A DNA stretch of 64,000 bases from Scenedesmus sp. ARA3 (Eukaryota; Chlorophyta; Chlorophyceae; Sphaeropleales; Scenedesmaceae). Location of the stretch: positions 248,001-312,000 of the forward strand of contig RWJK01001849.1 of assembly GCA_004335835.1 (NCBI GenBank). Direction: 5' to 3'. Below, one piece after another: positions 1 through 12,691 of the stretch. Made by a program: the position numbers and the translations under genes. How positions within the stretch are numbered: the first letter of the stretch is position 1; each line of letters opens with the position of its first letter. Under the pieces are notes generated by a model. It did no database searches. It worked only from the letters and a program-made list of their open reading frames with translations, and was not told where the DNA came from.

Positions 1-396
1 GTACACTCCGCTGACATCCATGACCTGGCCTTGCTTGGCATTCTTCCCCAATGCCTGAAAGCAACAGCCAAAGGACACAGGAATCAGCTGCAGGCTTCTG
101 CACAGGTTCGTAAACTTTCACTGGACAACGATTGACTGCTGAGACTGGCTGGACATAGCTGCCATGAGTTGCAAGCGTTCAGCAATGCAGCTGCAGCACT
201 GGGGCAGCAGCTGCATCACCAGTTCAGGCAGTGCTGCAAGCCCTTGTACATTGCTAATGCCGCACGTCAGTCGACGTACCTTAGCTTGATAAGCATTTTG
301 TTGCCCGTTTGCTGGACGAGAATGGACGATGCTGGCAGTAGTATCTGGTGCTGCCAGGAGCAGGCCAAGCACGGCATGGATCATCGTCAAATACAT
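1..396 (-). CDS. possible 5' exons of a gene running off the left edge
   Basis: A minus-strand frame starting with ATG at 396 reads a hydrophobic, signal-peptide-like start (MIHAVLGLLLAA) and stays open to 118. A second candidate exon lies at 54 down to 1, preceded on the minus strand by a TTTCAG acceptor, and one frame reads ALGKNAKQGQVMDVSGVY to the window edge. The only donor I can see at the end of the first piece (CCA|GTGAAA) does not join that frame cleanly, so the model is unproven. No family is recognised. It could equally be non-coding; neighbouring sequence outside the window is needed to decide. Confidence 0.22.
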
Positions 397-789
397 CTCG
401 CTACTCTAAGTTGGTGAGATACTACACTTTGCAGGGGAGTTGCGGCTTTTCACTCGGCACCACACGCCAGGTCACCAGCGATGATCATCAGCATGTGACT
501 CCGGCGCGCAGTACCATAGTCGACAAAGCTGAATTTCTGTTCGGTAACGCGACAAACACACCGTGTCAAGGATTGCTCAAGGCGCCAAGGACAGGTGATA
601 ACTCCCTCCGGGAGAAACCCTCCTCGCTCGGACGACGCCAATGTAACTCAACAAGCGACCGATTGCCCAGAAACAACTTGTTTCAACATAATAGGTACCA
701 AATGAGTCACATTCTCGCTGCATCAAATCAATTGGCTTGATCCCGGTCCAAGGCCAGGCTGGTACCTGCCCCGCCACACACAACCTTGG
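397..789. other. intergenic, nothing recognised
   Basis: No convincing frame, RNA gene or repeat. It should hold the 3' UTR of the minus-strand metalloprotease gene that ends at 790. Confidence 0.4.
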
Positions 790-1229
790 TCAACTGCTGT
801 CCATGAGCCTGCCTTCGGCGTCCTTCACCACGGACAAAACCAACCACAGTAACCCCGGGTCATGCCGTGCATACACGAGCACAGGCTCTGGCACACCAGC
901 TGCACCTTCTGCCTGCAGTCCCAAACCGCCCTGCCCAGCAGGGACAGCTGCCTGCTGCCACACCAACTGCTTCTCTGCAAACCCAGCAAGCAGTAGCAGC
1001 TTGACAGCTGCAGGAAATCCCAGCTTCCTCTGAAATGCAGCCTTGCTGCACCTGAGCCGTTTGTATTTGGGCTCATCTGGGTGTTCTGCCAGGCTGCTCA
1101 GGACTCCTGCAACCGCCTGCACAGCTGCTGCGCTGCTGGCACCAGCTCGGCTCGCCTGCTGCTGCAGCTGCTGCAGCAGCAATTGTGCCTGCTGCAGCTT
1201 CTGCATCACCACATCGTCGCCAGCAGTAT

Positions 1230-1263
<34 letters not shown>

Positions 1264-1361
1264 GCTGTCAAGGCCCTGCATGACTGCATCCTGTGGCTGC
1301 ACTTGCTGCTGCTGCTGCTGCTGCTGAACTTCTGGCGCTTCGTGTACCAGCAAATGGTTTG

Positions 1362-1395
<34 letters not shown>

Positions 1396-1856
1396 AGTTA
1401 TGAGCTGCTCTGCATCCCGTGGCACACCACCCACTGCTTCCTGCTTAGCAGCATGAGAGCTTGGCTGCTGCTGTTGATCCGCCTGTGACTGCTGAAGCTG
1501 CTGCTGCTGCTGCTGCTGCTCAACAGAAACACAAAGCTGCTGCTGCAGCTGCTGCTCTACTTCCATGTCAGCGCCAACCTCTCCCGGCTGAAAGCTCCCA
1601 AGCCGCCGCATCTGCTCCTCTGCTGCAGCTGTTGCTGGGTCGTCAGTATACGCCCCTTCCTCCGCAGCAAAGCCTCCTTTTGTATCTGCTGCTGCTGCTG
1701 CTGCAGAGCCAGTATCATTGACAGCAGCACCAATGACAGCAGCACCAACAGACCCCGTTTCATCTGGCAGCAGAGAGGCGCCTCTCAACTGCTGCGTTGA
1801 GCTAGTGCTGCCGTGCTCAGCAGCAGCAGCAGCAGCTTGGCCAGGGTCGACAAGCA

Positions 1857-1909
<53 letters not shown>

Positions 1910-2041
1910 GTGAGTTGCTGGTTCACTTCCCATCGTGCCAGCGCAGCAACAGCAGCAGACTCCCGAGCAGCAAGTACACCCTGCAGGCCACTGCCACCTG
2001 CGCCTGCTGCAGCACCATCTGCCAGCACCCTGCCTTTCGCA

Positions 2042-2086
<45 letters not shown>

Positions 2087-3873
2087 TGGCCATCCTCCTC
2101 CTCATCTCCGAGCCAGCTGCTGTCAAACACACCGCCTGCTGCAAGCGTCCTGCCACCTGCTGCTGCAGCAGCCTCGTACTGTGCCACCTCGCGGTTCAGC
2201 AGGCTGTTGAGGGCCTTGAAGTGGGCATCATGGTCATCATGCACCCTGCAGAAGCAGCAGCAAGACAGAAGGCTTCATGCGCCCCACAACCGCCCCAAGC
2301 TCACGCAAAATAAGTTCAAGTGATCAAGGCTATCAAATGGCTCAGCTTACTGTGAAAGATCTTCAGCTGCCACAACACATGCCAAGCAACCCACGGCAGC
2401 CGGCAGAACGCACGCCTCTCACCACCCCCCACACCCGCACTCACACGTGGGTCACCTTCCCCACTGATTATCAATCACATGTGCGTTAAAACACCCCACC
2501 CCTCCCCACCCCCCACTCACATGTGTGCCAGCTCATGCAGCAGCGTCTCCCTGATGCGCAAGTACTTCCTGAAACCCCTGTAGTCATCTGTGCGCAGCCG
2601 CAGGCTGATCTCCTGGCCGCGGTTCACATTAAACCCCAGCACGCACACCGCGCTAACCCCTACACGGCCCTCTGGGGGCATCTCTGACAGCAGCCCCACA
2701 CGCCAGCCGTGTGACGTCATAACGTGTGTTATTGCGGGGTCGGAGGCCAGGCGGTGCAGCAGGGCGAGGGCTGCTGAGGGGGTTGGCGCGGAGGGTGGGG
2801 CGCCTGGTGGAAGCGGCAACTGTTGGAAGGATGAAAACTTGCCTGCAGCACAGCAAGCAGAACGCAGAAAAGCAGTGAGAGAATAAACGCGCGAGTGTCT
2901 AGCAGGAAAGTGGTTGAAAGACACATGCCAGTCTGAAGGTTGAGGCTGCAGCTGTCACCCTTGCTGAAGGGATGGCATTTAAATAAAGGCATGAGTCAAG
3001 ACAGGATACAGCACTTCATAAGATTTCATAAGTGATACAGTCAGCAGGCGCTGGGCTCAGCTGGTTGCCTACCTGCCGCCGCTGCTGCCGCAGCTGCTGC
3101 TGCGCCTGTGCTGCCGCCGCCCCTCCTGCGCTGTGCTGCCCTGGCTGCCTCGTATTCAAAGCCGGGCAGGCGCAGGCTGGCCTCTGCTGCGCTGCTGGCC
3201 TGCAGGCTGGCCAGCTCAGCAGTATAACTGCCCAGCAGCATGAGCCTGGCGCTTGGCTGCACGCCTGCAGGAAAAGGTATATTGAGGGTTTCTGTGGCGA
3301 GATGCATGGTGTTGATGTGGGAAATGGACGTTAAAAGTGGGTGATGTGGGTTGATGATTGATGTAGAAGCTGCCATGCATGCAAGCATTGCTGCACAGGG
3401 TGCAGAGCGGGAGTTGCCAGGAGTGTTTCCTTGCATGTCGCAGCAGCAGGCACCTGAGCGATATGCAGGCCCGAACAACTGGCCCTGTGTCCAAGTTATA
3501 CAGCCAATCTCATCATTGCATTAAGCAACATTGTGCTATACCAGCATGCATGCATTACGTAATGCACTCCACGCATGCTGCAGCAGCATCACATGTGCAT
3601 GCATGCCAGCTGCCAGATTCTGAACTGCTATCTCCATGCAAGCATCCAAATTGTCTCACCAGCATCACCAAGCAACAGCTGTTGCTGCTGCTGCAGCTGC
3701 AGAGTTTGGCTGCGTGACTTGCTCAGCAGCAGCTTCAGTGTGTGGGGTGCCAACCCAGGGATGGCCTCCTGTACTGCGCTGCATAGCTGCCCTAGTGTAG
3801 CTGTGGCAGGATCAATTTCTATCTGGTACGGTTTGCCTCTGAACGTAACGGTTATGCTGCCTGACATCTGCAA
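790..3873 (-). CDS. UBL-WLM-PUB domain metalloprotease (Wss1/SPRTN-like family), 4 exons
   Basis: Exons 3873-3660, 3264-3073, 2842-2521 and 2245-790 join with consistent phases to about 727 residues; every junction is GT-AG. Residues about 1-75 are a ubiquitin-like fold (ITVTFRGKPYQIEIDP start). The WLM domain follows: the stretch GQEISLRLRTDDYRGFRKYL leads to the zinc motif HELAHM at about residue 238, and the third exon junction completes it as HELAHMVHDDHDAHFKALN, the expected HExxHxxxxxH arrangement. A PUB-like domain lies near the C-terminus (SKAAFQRKLGFPAAVKLL). By family knowledge, WLM proteases (Wss1 type) cleave SUMO- or ubiquitin-marked DNA-protein crosslinks, and PUB domains bind p97/Cdc48; the role here is inferred. 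The central 300 residues are Gln/Ala runs from CAG repeats (sense strand), including 17 consecutive Gln. The first ATG is at 3873; a second at 3867 is equally possible. Confidence 0.87.
1857..2084. repeat. CTG/CAG triplet tracts inside the metalloprotease exon
   Basis: Near-perfect (CTG)n on the plus strand at 1857-1908 and 2041-2084; in the sense strand these are CAG/GCA tracts encoding poly-Gln and poly-Ala. Shorter tracts of the same kind lie at 1231-1262, 1303-1325 and 1362-1395. Confidence 0.9.
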
Positions 3874-4640
3874 TCAATGCTGAAAATGAGCACACAGATG
3901 ATGCACCACTGTTCGGAACACTCTTGATGTGGTGTGAAACTTGCTAGACGCGCACATGAAGCCGTCTAAAAGCCCACTTAAGTCACGTTCCGACAAGTGC
4001 AACCCATTCGAGCGTAATGTAAACTGCACAGCGCTCACGTTATGTCGTGCATAACACCTGAGGCATGACTAAGCTGCAACCACCACAAGTGCCTGCCATG
4101 CGCTCGTGCGGCTGTTATCGACTTTGATGTTATATGGGTCGACATAAGCTGTCATTAGTTGTACGCGCGGCTCCTTTCGTCTCGACAACGAACCCTAGCA
4201 GCCCACCACCGCCACGCCCACCATCTCTACCGCGCAACGCATTGCCGTCTAAGTCTGCAATAATCGTTCAACTTGTGTAGACGCTCTTCTGGGCTGCAAG
4301 ACCCGCCCTTGCAGCAGCTGTGCGATGCAGCAGGTGCTGGGACCAGTGTGGGGTAGACCAGCAGTAGCTGGCTGCAGGCCCCAGCCACACAGCCCATGCT
4401 GCCAAGCTGCTGGGAGGCGCATAGCAGGTGACTGAGGTGGTATTTTGTTAAGGGGGCGTTCCTGTACCAGCAGCTGTCCTGCATGTTTCAGAGCTGACAA
4501 GGACGTCACCCCACGGGTGCAGCATGTGTGGCGACTTGCGCATGCCCATGTTTGCTCTACTGCTGGCACTGCTGCCAGAAATGCGCGTAACAATACATGC
4601 TGTGTTGCTAATGTAACTGCTGTACGTGACTGTACTGCCC
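3874..4640. other. divergent intergenic region between two head-to-head genes
   Basis: This stretch separates the minus-strand metalloprotease start from the plus-strand DUF3598-like gene and should contain both promoters. I see no clear TATA box. The missing first exon of the plus-strand gene probably lies here but I could not place it. Confidence 0.4.
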
Positions 4641-4647
4641 AACTGCA

Positions 4648-5338
4648 GTGCATGCGGCAAAGGGTGGCAGCCCTTGGTCAACTGGCCCAGGATCAAGCAA
4701 GGGCAGCAGCAGCAACAGCAGCAAAGGCAGCGGCAACAAAAGCAGCGGCAAAAGCAGCAGCAAAAGTAGTGGCGGCAGCAGCAAGGGCGGCGGCAGCTCA
4801 AAAACAGGCAGCAGCAAACCCAAGAGCAGCAAACCCAAGAGCAGTAAAGCCGTGCCTAGTGGCACAGGGTTTGCCCCCAAGGGGCTGCAGCAGCAGCAAG
4901 TGCCAGTGTACAAGCTGACAACACCACTCACGCCTCAGCTGCTGGTGAGTGCGCCAGTGGCAGCCTAAACGCAGCAGGTATCATCATGCCTTGTCAGTGT
5001 TTAGAGGCTTTGTTGATGGGGTTTCTACGGAGCATGTCTTACAAGCAGTGTTGGCAGCATGCAACTTGGGCACACACTGCTTGCTGGCTAATGGGTTAAG
5101 CATGCGCACATGCAGAATATCAACACGTGGCCTTTCATAATGTAGCCCCTCCCATGCCGACGCCATTTGTGTCGAACATCCCCAGAAGCAAATGCAAATG
5201 CAAATGCATGCATTACACTTGCAGGATGAGCTGTCAGGCTGGGAGATGGTGCCCTCCCCGCTGTGGGGCACCTTCACAGGCCACTGCGAGGGAGAGTGGC
5301 TGGGCCAGTACGCAGCATACACGCCCTGGGGAGGTGAG

Positions 5339-5378
<40 letters not shown>

Positions 5379-6335
5379 TACATTGCAGCAGCAGTCAGCA
5401 GCAGCAGCAGCAGCAGCGTGTTGAGGAGCGGGGCACAGCCTTGTCGAGTGCAGCACTGGTAGCTCTTGCTGGTGCTTGCATAGCTGCACTGCCGCAACTG
5501 CTGCTGCGCCTTCTTGGTTGATGCGAGCAGCTGCATGGCAACAGCAGTGCATCGTTGGTGTTTGCGTTGAGTGTTTGCATTAAGCACGCGTTGGATGTTC
5601 TGCAGGCGACCCTGACCCAGTGTGGGCTCATCATCATCAACTTATCAGTCCAGCCGTAACAATTACGTTATAACCATAACAATTCCACCAGCCTTGCATG
5701 CGTCTTATGTCTTTGCAGGTGACCCGGAGCCAGTGTGGGCTGACGCGTCTGGCGCATACCTGCTGAATGCATACAGCAGGGCCAGCGAGCAACGGCAGCA
5801 GGTGCCAGCAGACGCAGATGCAGACACAAATGAGGATGCAGACATGCTCGTGCGCACCACGCTGCGCTCAGCATCTGTCAGCAGCTTGATCGGCGGCACA
5901 TCGGCCAGCAGAGCAGCAGCAGCGGCAGCAGCAGAGCGCGCAGCGGCGCGCGCTGCAGAGGCTGCTGCAGGCGGCAGCGCAGCAGCAGCAGCAGCAGCAG
6001 CAGCAGTGGGTGGTGCGGATGCTGCTGCTGCTGAGGAGGCAGCAGCAGCAGATGATGATGCTGAGGGCTTTGCTTACAACAGCGGCGGCTCTGTGGTGTT
6101 CAATGGCGGCTCATACTCCATAGGTCCCAAGCAGCTGGGTGAGTGGTGCGTGTTAGTGTGGTGTTTGGGGAGACCTGCTGGCACTTGAGCAGCTACAAGC
6201 AAGTCAGTCTCAGTGCAGCACTGGCTGGTTCTTGCTGACCAAACTTGCTGATGTAATGCATTGCACTGTGGGTCCTTGCGAGTGTTTGCTGATGCTTGCT
6301 GTTGCTCTCTGCTGCTCTCTGTTGCTTGCTCTTAC

Positions 6336-6381
<46 letters not shown>

Positions 6382-6588
6382 ATGTTGCACCGCAGAGGGC
6401 CCTGAGCTTGAATTTGACTTGCAGGAGCTGGCTGCAGAGGACCCAGATGCCCTGGCCAACCTGCCACACAGCACGGCAGTGTTTGAGGCTGCGCTGGTGG
6501 CTGGCGGTGATGTGCGGCTTCGCATGGTGGCCACGCTCAAGCTGCGGCAGCTGCCCGGGGAAGCAGAGCTAGATGTGGAGGTGGGTGG

Positions 6589-6681
<93 letters not shown>

Positions 6682-7874
6682 AGTGGTTTATCAAGGTACA
6701 ATTAGTGCTTGAACATGGTGTGTGGAGTGAAGTCATTGGGTAGTGGGCTGCTGGTGGTTGGCAGCCACACCAACCTGCATGCAGAGAAGCGGCCCCTGTG
6801 TGCGCTGTTCTGTCTGTTGTGTCAAACACACAGCACTGCTTGTCATTCTCCCTTGCTGCCTGCCAGGTGGCGCGCCTGCTGCTGTACAAGGAGTACTGGT
6901 ACGGTACGGCAGAGAGCACTGCCGGCCTTACCAGGAAAAGCAAGCAGCTGGCAGCAGCAGCAGCAGCAGCAGCAGATGCGGACACACCCAGCAGCAGCAG
7001 CAGCAGTGAAAGCCCGTCCGGCCATGTGCTGCAGCTGCTGCCGTCACACAAGTTTGACGTGCCGGTGGTCAACCTGCCGCGCCCGCAGCCGCAGCAGCTG
7101 GCCGGCTGCTGGAACGTGTTCCTGGTGGCTGCAAACCCAGTTGTGGAGGAAAACCCTGACACGCTGCAGGTGGGTGCATTTCAAACACAGAGCTTCAAGC
7201 TCAAGCAAAGTTTGCTCAGAGTAGTGCGGAGCTATGCTGATGTGCCAGGCACAAGTGGGCAATGTTCCAGACGTGCAATAGCGCAAGCGCTTCTGCAAAA
7301 GGATAAATCATATACAAATGCATGGCTGGTTGAGTCGGCTGCCCACACTCGCTGCTCTTGCTGCTTGCTGCTTTCTGCCTGCACCATGCAGGAGGAGGAG
7401 GTGCTGGTGTATAGCAGCCGGGAGGAGCGGCAGCAGTGGCATGTGCCGGGCCTGACCAGCAGTGCCGCGGTTGGCAGCAGCATCAGCAGCAGCAACGGCA
7501 GCAGCTCAAATGGCACGGGTGCTGGCGCTGCTGGCGAATCATCCACACCAGCAGCAGCTGCAGCAGCGGAGGATATTGATGATGATGGTTCAGGTGGCTC
7601 CTTTTGGCTTCCTGGCGGGGCGGTTGTTACAATTCGAATGGTGCAGTGGCCGCCAGCTGGCACTCCAGGAGCAGTAGCAGCAGCAGCAGCAGCCAGCAGC
7701 AACGGCAACGGCGCCAGCAGCGCTGTGGCTCGAGGGCTGCAGGTTGGGCTGCACTGGCTTGTGGATGGTGGCAGTTGTTTGTTTGTGGAGCGGCAATATG
7801 ACGCAGAGGCGGTGTTGGCAGAGGTGCGGCAGGGCACAGCAGTCAAAGGAGGCTGGAGTGGGGGCCGCATGTAG
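4648..7874 (+). CDS. DUF3598-like uncharacterised (probably plastid) protein, 5' end unresolved
   Basis: Coding exons: about 4649-4944, 5225-5333, 5719-6138, 6396-6580, 6867-7169 and 7392-7874 (stop TAG). All phases agree (0,1,1,0,0) and all junctions are GT-AG. At least 598 residues. The first listed piece begins after an AACTGCAG acceptor and is a Ser/Gly/Lys-rich linker, so an upstream exon with the true start is likely. The recognisable pattern is GTFTGHCEGEWLGQYAAYTPWG, then DPEPVWADASGAYLLNAYS, and near the end FWLPGGAVVTIRM and GLHWLVDGG, which resembles DUF3598 proteins of cyanobacteria and plants; this is recognition from memory, not a search. Function is unknown. Ala and Ser runs interrupt the domain in exons 3, 5 and 6. 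Introns contain CAG or CTG tracts and a copy of the exon 3 start. Confidence 0.68.
5601..5628 (+). repeat. echo of exon 3 start (DUF3598-like gene)
   Basis: Twenty-five of 28 bases match 5714-5741, which spans the TGCAG acceptor and the first codons of exon 3. The copy lies 113 bp upstream in the intron and keeps an acceptor AG. Confidence 0.8.
6589..6682. repeat. (CTG)31 tract in an intron
   Basis: An uninterrupted GCT/CTG run of about 94 bp starts nine bases after the donor of exon 4 of the DUF3598-like gene. It is among the longest pure triplet tracts in the window. Confidence 0.95.
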
Positions 7875-8745
7875 GCAGGTGTTATTTGTATGCTTTGACT
7901 GCCTTGGTGCTTGTCGAGGCTGACGGGGCTGTGGGCAGTAGCCCGGCAGTTGTCATAGCAGTGGGCCACAGGGGTGGCCTGTGCATGGCATGTGGTGAGG
8001 AGGGGAAGTAATCAGCTTGTGGCTGAGGTGTTGCTGCAGCTGGTGCTCGCAAGACAATACATTTGTCGCGAACAAGCCAGCGTTCAGGCGATGTGCCGAT
8101 GCACTTGGCATTGCAATATGAGGTATTAGTTACACCCTTCCTTTGGTAACCTCCCCGTCTTGGTGAGCTGCCAAGCCTTGGATATGTATTCGGACAAGTT
8201 GAGGCCTATTGATGAGCCGCTTGCAAGCACTGGATCGCTCACATTCAAGCCACAAGCACCTGCATCAATTTGCATGCACAAGCAGCAGGAGCGGAAACTC
8301 GACTAAACTTGAGGTAAAAACTATGCCATTGATTCCTATATGCAACATAGCGACGATCAGGCCACTGGTGTGTGTCAGGGCAGTGTTCGCACTGGACGGA
8401 AGGCATCTAGGGCGCACAAATAAGTGATATAGCTTGTTGTGGTTTGTACATGTGGCTGCGGTATTCTTGGAGCGCTGTGACTAGCTGCGTGACCACCCTT
8501 CTGCAACCCGCTTGCTGAGAGCGAAGTGCTGTGCATGCTGTCCTGCAGGCCACGCACTGCTGATCGGTGCTCATTAAATAGCTTTCTTGCAGCCGGTTGT
8601 CAGACACAGCATACCTGTGAGCAGGAGCAGCGTTGCAGAACAGCACCGCTTGTCTGACACTGCACACAGCCTCGCGAGCCTCGGTGCCCGCTCTGCTGGC
8701 GTTTCTTACGCCAGTGCGGGCTGCTGACAGCACTGGCCGCTCGGC
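7875..8745. other. intergenic, nothing recognised
   Basis: Holds the 3' UTR of the DUF3598-like gene and the promoter/5' UTR of the kinase gene. No convincing frame or RNA gene is visible. Confidence 0.4.
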
Positions 8746-11700
8746 ATGGGAGATGGCAGTGCTGTCATGCAATCTGTGATGATGCTGAGGGGCACAGGCA
8801 ATGGCCACTCAGCACCAGAAGGCTTGCCTGCAGTTGATGGCAGCGCGTCATTGCTGGGCAGTGCACTTCAGCAGCTAGAAAAACGCTTCAGTTCAGGCTC
8901 TATGGGTGCAGGCAGCAACGGCTGGGGCCCGGCCTCAATGCAGAATGGCGTGTTCAGTCAGTCACAGCCAAACAACAGCGTGCAAGCAGATCTGATGGAT
9001 AGCCAGCAGCAGCACGTAGCGCTACAGCAACCAGAGCAGTCAGGGCTGCAACAGCAGCAGCAGCAGCAGTTTGAGTTTGCGCAGGCCATGCAGCAGCAGT
9101 ACCAGCAGCAGGTGAGCCACATGCAGGCCTTTGTAGGTGCACAAATGGCACAGCTGCATGGCAGCGTGGAGCAGCAGCAAGCCGCTGCTGCCGTGCAGCA
9201 GCAGCTGCAGCAGCAGCAGGCCTTGCAGCTCGCCAAAGCTGCTGCGGCAGCAGCAGCAGCACCAGCAGCTGCTGGCGTTCCTCGGCCGAGGCTGTCAAAA
9301 GATGGCAGCTGGTTCAATCCAGGCAGCGCCACCCAGCAGCAGCAGCAGCAGGGGCAGTTGCAGCAGCAACAGCCTCACCACCAGCAGCAGCTGCAAGGTG
9401 CTGTCTCTGCGTTGCGCCAGAGCTTGGAGCAGCAGCAGCAGCAGCACAGCTTGGGTCAAGATGCTCAGCTGGCAACCAAGCCTCTGGTATTCAAGGTTGG
9501 CTCACAAGCGCAGCCTGGCACACACATGGTGTTTGCGAAAGCAGGCAGTGGTACATTTGGCAGTGCACCAAGCAGCAGCACACAGGCGCCTTACATGGCC
9601 TTCCAGCAGCTGCAGCAGCAGCAGCAGCAGCAGCTTGTGGGCGATGGCAGCACACAGGCATCTGCTGCTGCTAATGCTGCTGCAATGCCAGGCTCCCAGC
9701 CACACAACAGCAGCAGCAGCACAGCTGCCGCTGCCGGCAGCACCAGCAGCAGCAGCTGCAGGTTCAGTGCAAACGGCCCGCCCAGCAGCAACCTGACAGT
9801 GCGCATGACCATTCAGTTGGTGGCGACATACAAGAAATGCACACCTGTGGGGCCAGGGGCAGGCGTGCCGCAGCCGCTGCCACGCAGGGTGCTGACTAAG
9901 CCCGGCGCAGCGGTGAAGAACGATGGCTGGGATAATGAAGCAAGCGACTTGGTGCTGTGCACACAGGTGAGCGGCAGCAGCAGCAGTTAGTAAGTGTTGC
10001 CGTGCAGACATGCAGGTGGTGTGGGTGTGTATGCCGATGCATAGGTTATGAGCCTGCAGTGCGGCAGCAGTAGCTGGCTGACTTGCCAGCCTGGCGGCCC
10101 CTGCTGTGAAGAAGCAGAAGCCTTTTGGAGCAGCGGATGTTGCGGTTCTGGGCAGGGTTTCTGTCTGTCTGCAACGTATGCTTGCATGTGGTTGCATGAA
10201 CGCTGGCAATGCACACCAACAACAACTGCTGCTGCTGCTGTGCCAGGACGTGCTGGTGAATGCCGCGGGGCAGCGTTACATCGTGCTGGACATGCTGGGC
10301 AGCGGCACCTTTGGCCAGGTGGTGTCAGCGTACAGCGAGGCAGCAGGCAGGCCAGTGGCCGTCAAGGTGAGGCCGGCAGCAGCAGCAGCAGCAGCAGCAC
10401 CTGAGCAGCGGCTGTTGTGTCGCGTGCGTTGGTGGCAGCAGCATGTTGGCCAGTGCATGTTTGTATCGCTTGCAGCAGCAGCAGCAGCAGTGACGTTTCT
10501 TCAGAGCACAGACGTGCAGCAATAGGCAGCATGTCTCTGCAAGTGTCGCGCACTCCTGGCACGCCTGTCCCTTGCAGCTGATCCAGATGTGGCCCAGATG
10601 TGGCCTGAACCACACAGTTTCCATCCAAGGGCCTCATTGTCATGCCATTGTCTCCTTCGCTTCCGGCCCCCTGCTTGCCCCGCAGGTGACCAAGACCGCG
10701 GGTGATCAAGCACCAGCCCACCTACTACCACACAAACAGCTTGGTCCTGTGTTCATCACATGCATTGCTGTGCTGGTCTGCTTGCCCCGCGGGTGATCAA
10801 GAACCAGCCCTACTACCATGCACAAAGCTTGGCCCTTTGTTTATCACATGCATTGTCATTCTGCTTCCGTCTTTCCCCGCAGGTGATCAAGAACCAGCCC
10901 GCCTACTACCACCAGGCGCGCGTGGAGGTGGGCATCCTGCAGCTGCTCAACGGCCGCTGCGACCCGGGTGACGCGCACCACCTGGTGCGGCTGCACGACG
11001 CCTTCCTGCACAGGCGCCACCTGTGCCTGGCCTTTGAGCAGCTGGGCATCAACCTGTTCGAGCTGCTGAAGCGCAACGGCTTCAGGGGGCTGAGCCTGGG
11101 GCTGCTGCGGCTCTTCCTGCAGCAGGTGAGCTTGTTTGCTGTGTATCTGATTGCAAGTGCTGTTTGCATCTACTGGGGGAGTGAAGGCATGTGTGCATAT
11201 CACAGAGTCAGGCTGCGTTTGTGTGTGTCGTAGTGTACAGAGCGTGTCTCTGCGTGGTGCTCTGGTGTGCTGATGGCTGGCATATGTGCGTGGCGGCTGT
11301 TCCTGTGATGACTGTCATTTGCGGGCTGCATTGGCCTGGTGCTGTGTTGTCCGACCTACGCACCTAACTTCATGTCCTGTCTGTCGGCTTACCCTGCATG
11401 CGCCAACTGATAGGGTCGCATTGCGTTGACTGACATGCGGCTTTGCCCCGTGCTTCTCGTCCTTCCCCTGCAGATCCTGGACGCGCTGATCGTGCTGCGT
11501 GACGCCTCCATCATCCACTGCGACCTCAAGCCCGAAAACATCCTGCTGGCGCCCCCAGCAGCCTCAGGAGGCGCCCTGGGCCAGCTCAAGCTCATCGACT
11601 TTGGCAGTGCATGCTTCGAATCCCGCACCGTGTATAGTTACATTCAGAGCAGGTTTTACCGCAGCCCTGAGGTGCTGCTGGGGCTGGCGTACTGTGCGGC

Positions 11701-12654
11701 CATCGACATGTGGAGCTTTGGCTGCGTGGCTGCAGAGCTGTTCCTGGGCCTGCCGCTGTTCCCAGGTGAGGCAGGGCGGTGCAGTGGTGTGGTGAGCGTA
11801 GTTGAGCTTACTCCAGCTATAGCTGTGTTGTGGGCACGGCAGTGATGCTTGATCCATGTGTGCAAGCTTCAGGGGTGCCCACAGGGGTGCACACCAAGAT
11901 GGGACAGCGGTTGTGCCAGTCCTCGCACAATGCACGTGCATCTCGTCAACTCTTCAGCAAAAACCCTTTCACCAATCATGCTGCTGTTGCCGCCACCGCT
12001 CGGCTCTGCCCTCTGTGCAATTTTGCTTGCTTCTGCTGCAGGTGCCAGTGAGCACGACCTGCTGTGCCGCATCATAGAGACGCTGGGGCCGCCTCCCGCC
12101 TGGATGATGGCAGCAGCCAAGCGCACCAACACCTTCTTCAAGCAGGTGCCTGCTGGCGCTGCTGCCAGGCGCCCGCGGGCAAGCGCTACTTCAGCCACAG
12201 CCGCCTGGCAGACATCATCGGGCACTACCCCTTCAAGCAAGGCGCCTCAGAATCTGAGGAGGCACACGAGCGGCAGCAGCGCGAGGCCCTGCTGGATCTG
12301 CTGATCGGGGTTTTGGATCTGGACCCTAAAACCCGCTGGACCCCACGCCAAGCCATCAAGCACCCTTTCATCACAGGGGAGCCCTTTACAGGGCCATACC
12401 AGCCAGCAGCAGACAGCCCCCCGCAAGGCATTCAGCATCATCACCATCACCACCACCACCATCGGCACCACGGCGGGCAGCAGCAGCAGAGTGCAGCAGA
12501 GCAGCAGCAGCAGTTTGCGGCAGCAGTTGCAGCAGCCGCTTCGCAGGAGCAGCTGGCGGGGTCATTAGGTGCTGCTGGAGTCGGGCTAGCTCAGCAGCAG
12601 CAGCAGCAGGCCGGCAGGGCGGTGCCAGTTGCCATGGCAGCTCGCAGCTACGCC

Positions 12655-12691
<37 letters not shown>

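Noticed and set aside
1043..2323. Long plus-strand frames of Cys, Ala, Leu or Ser runs opposite the metalloprotease exon
   Set aside because: CTG/CAG tracts are free of stops in all six frames, so such frames arise automatically; the minus-strand frame has the WLM and PUB-like domains.
11605..11630. tRNA B-box-like GCTTCGAATCCCGC
   Set aside because: Lies inside the kinase activation-loop exon and no cloverleaf can be formed around it.
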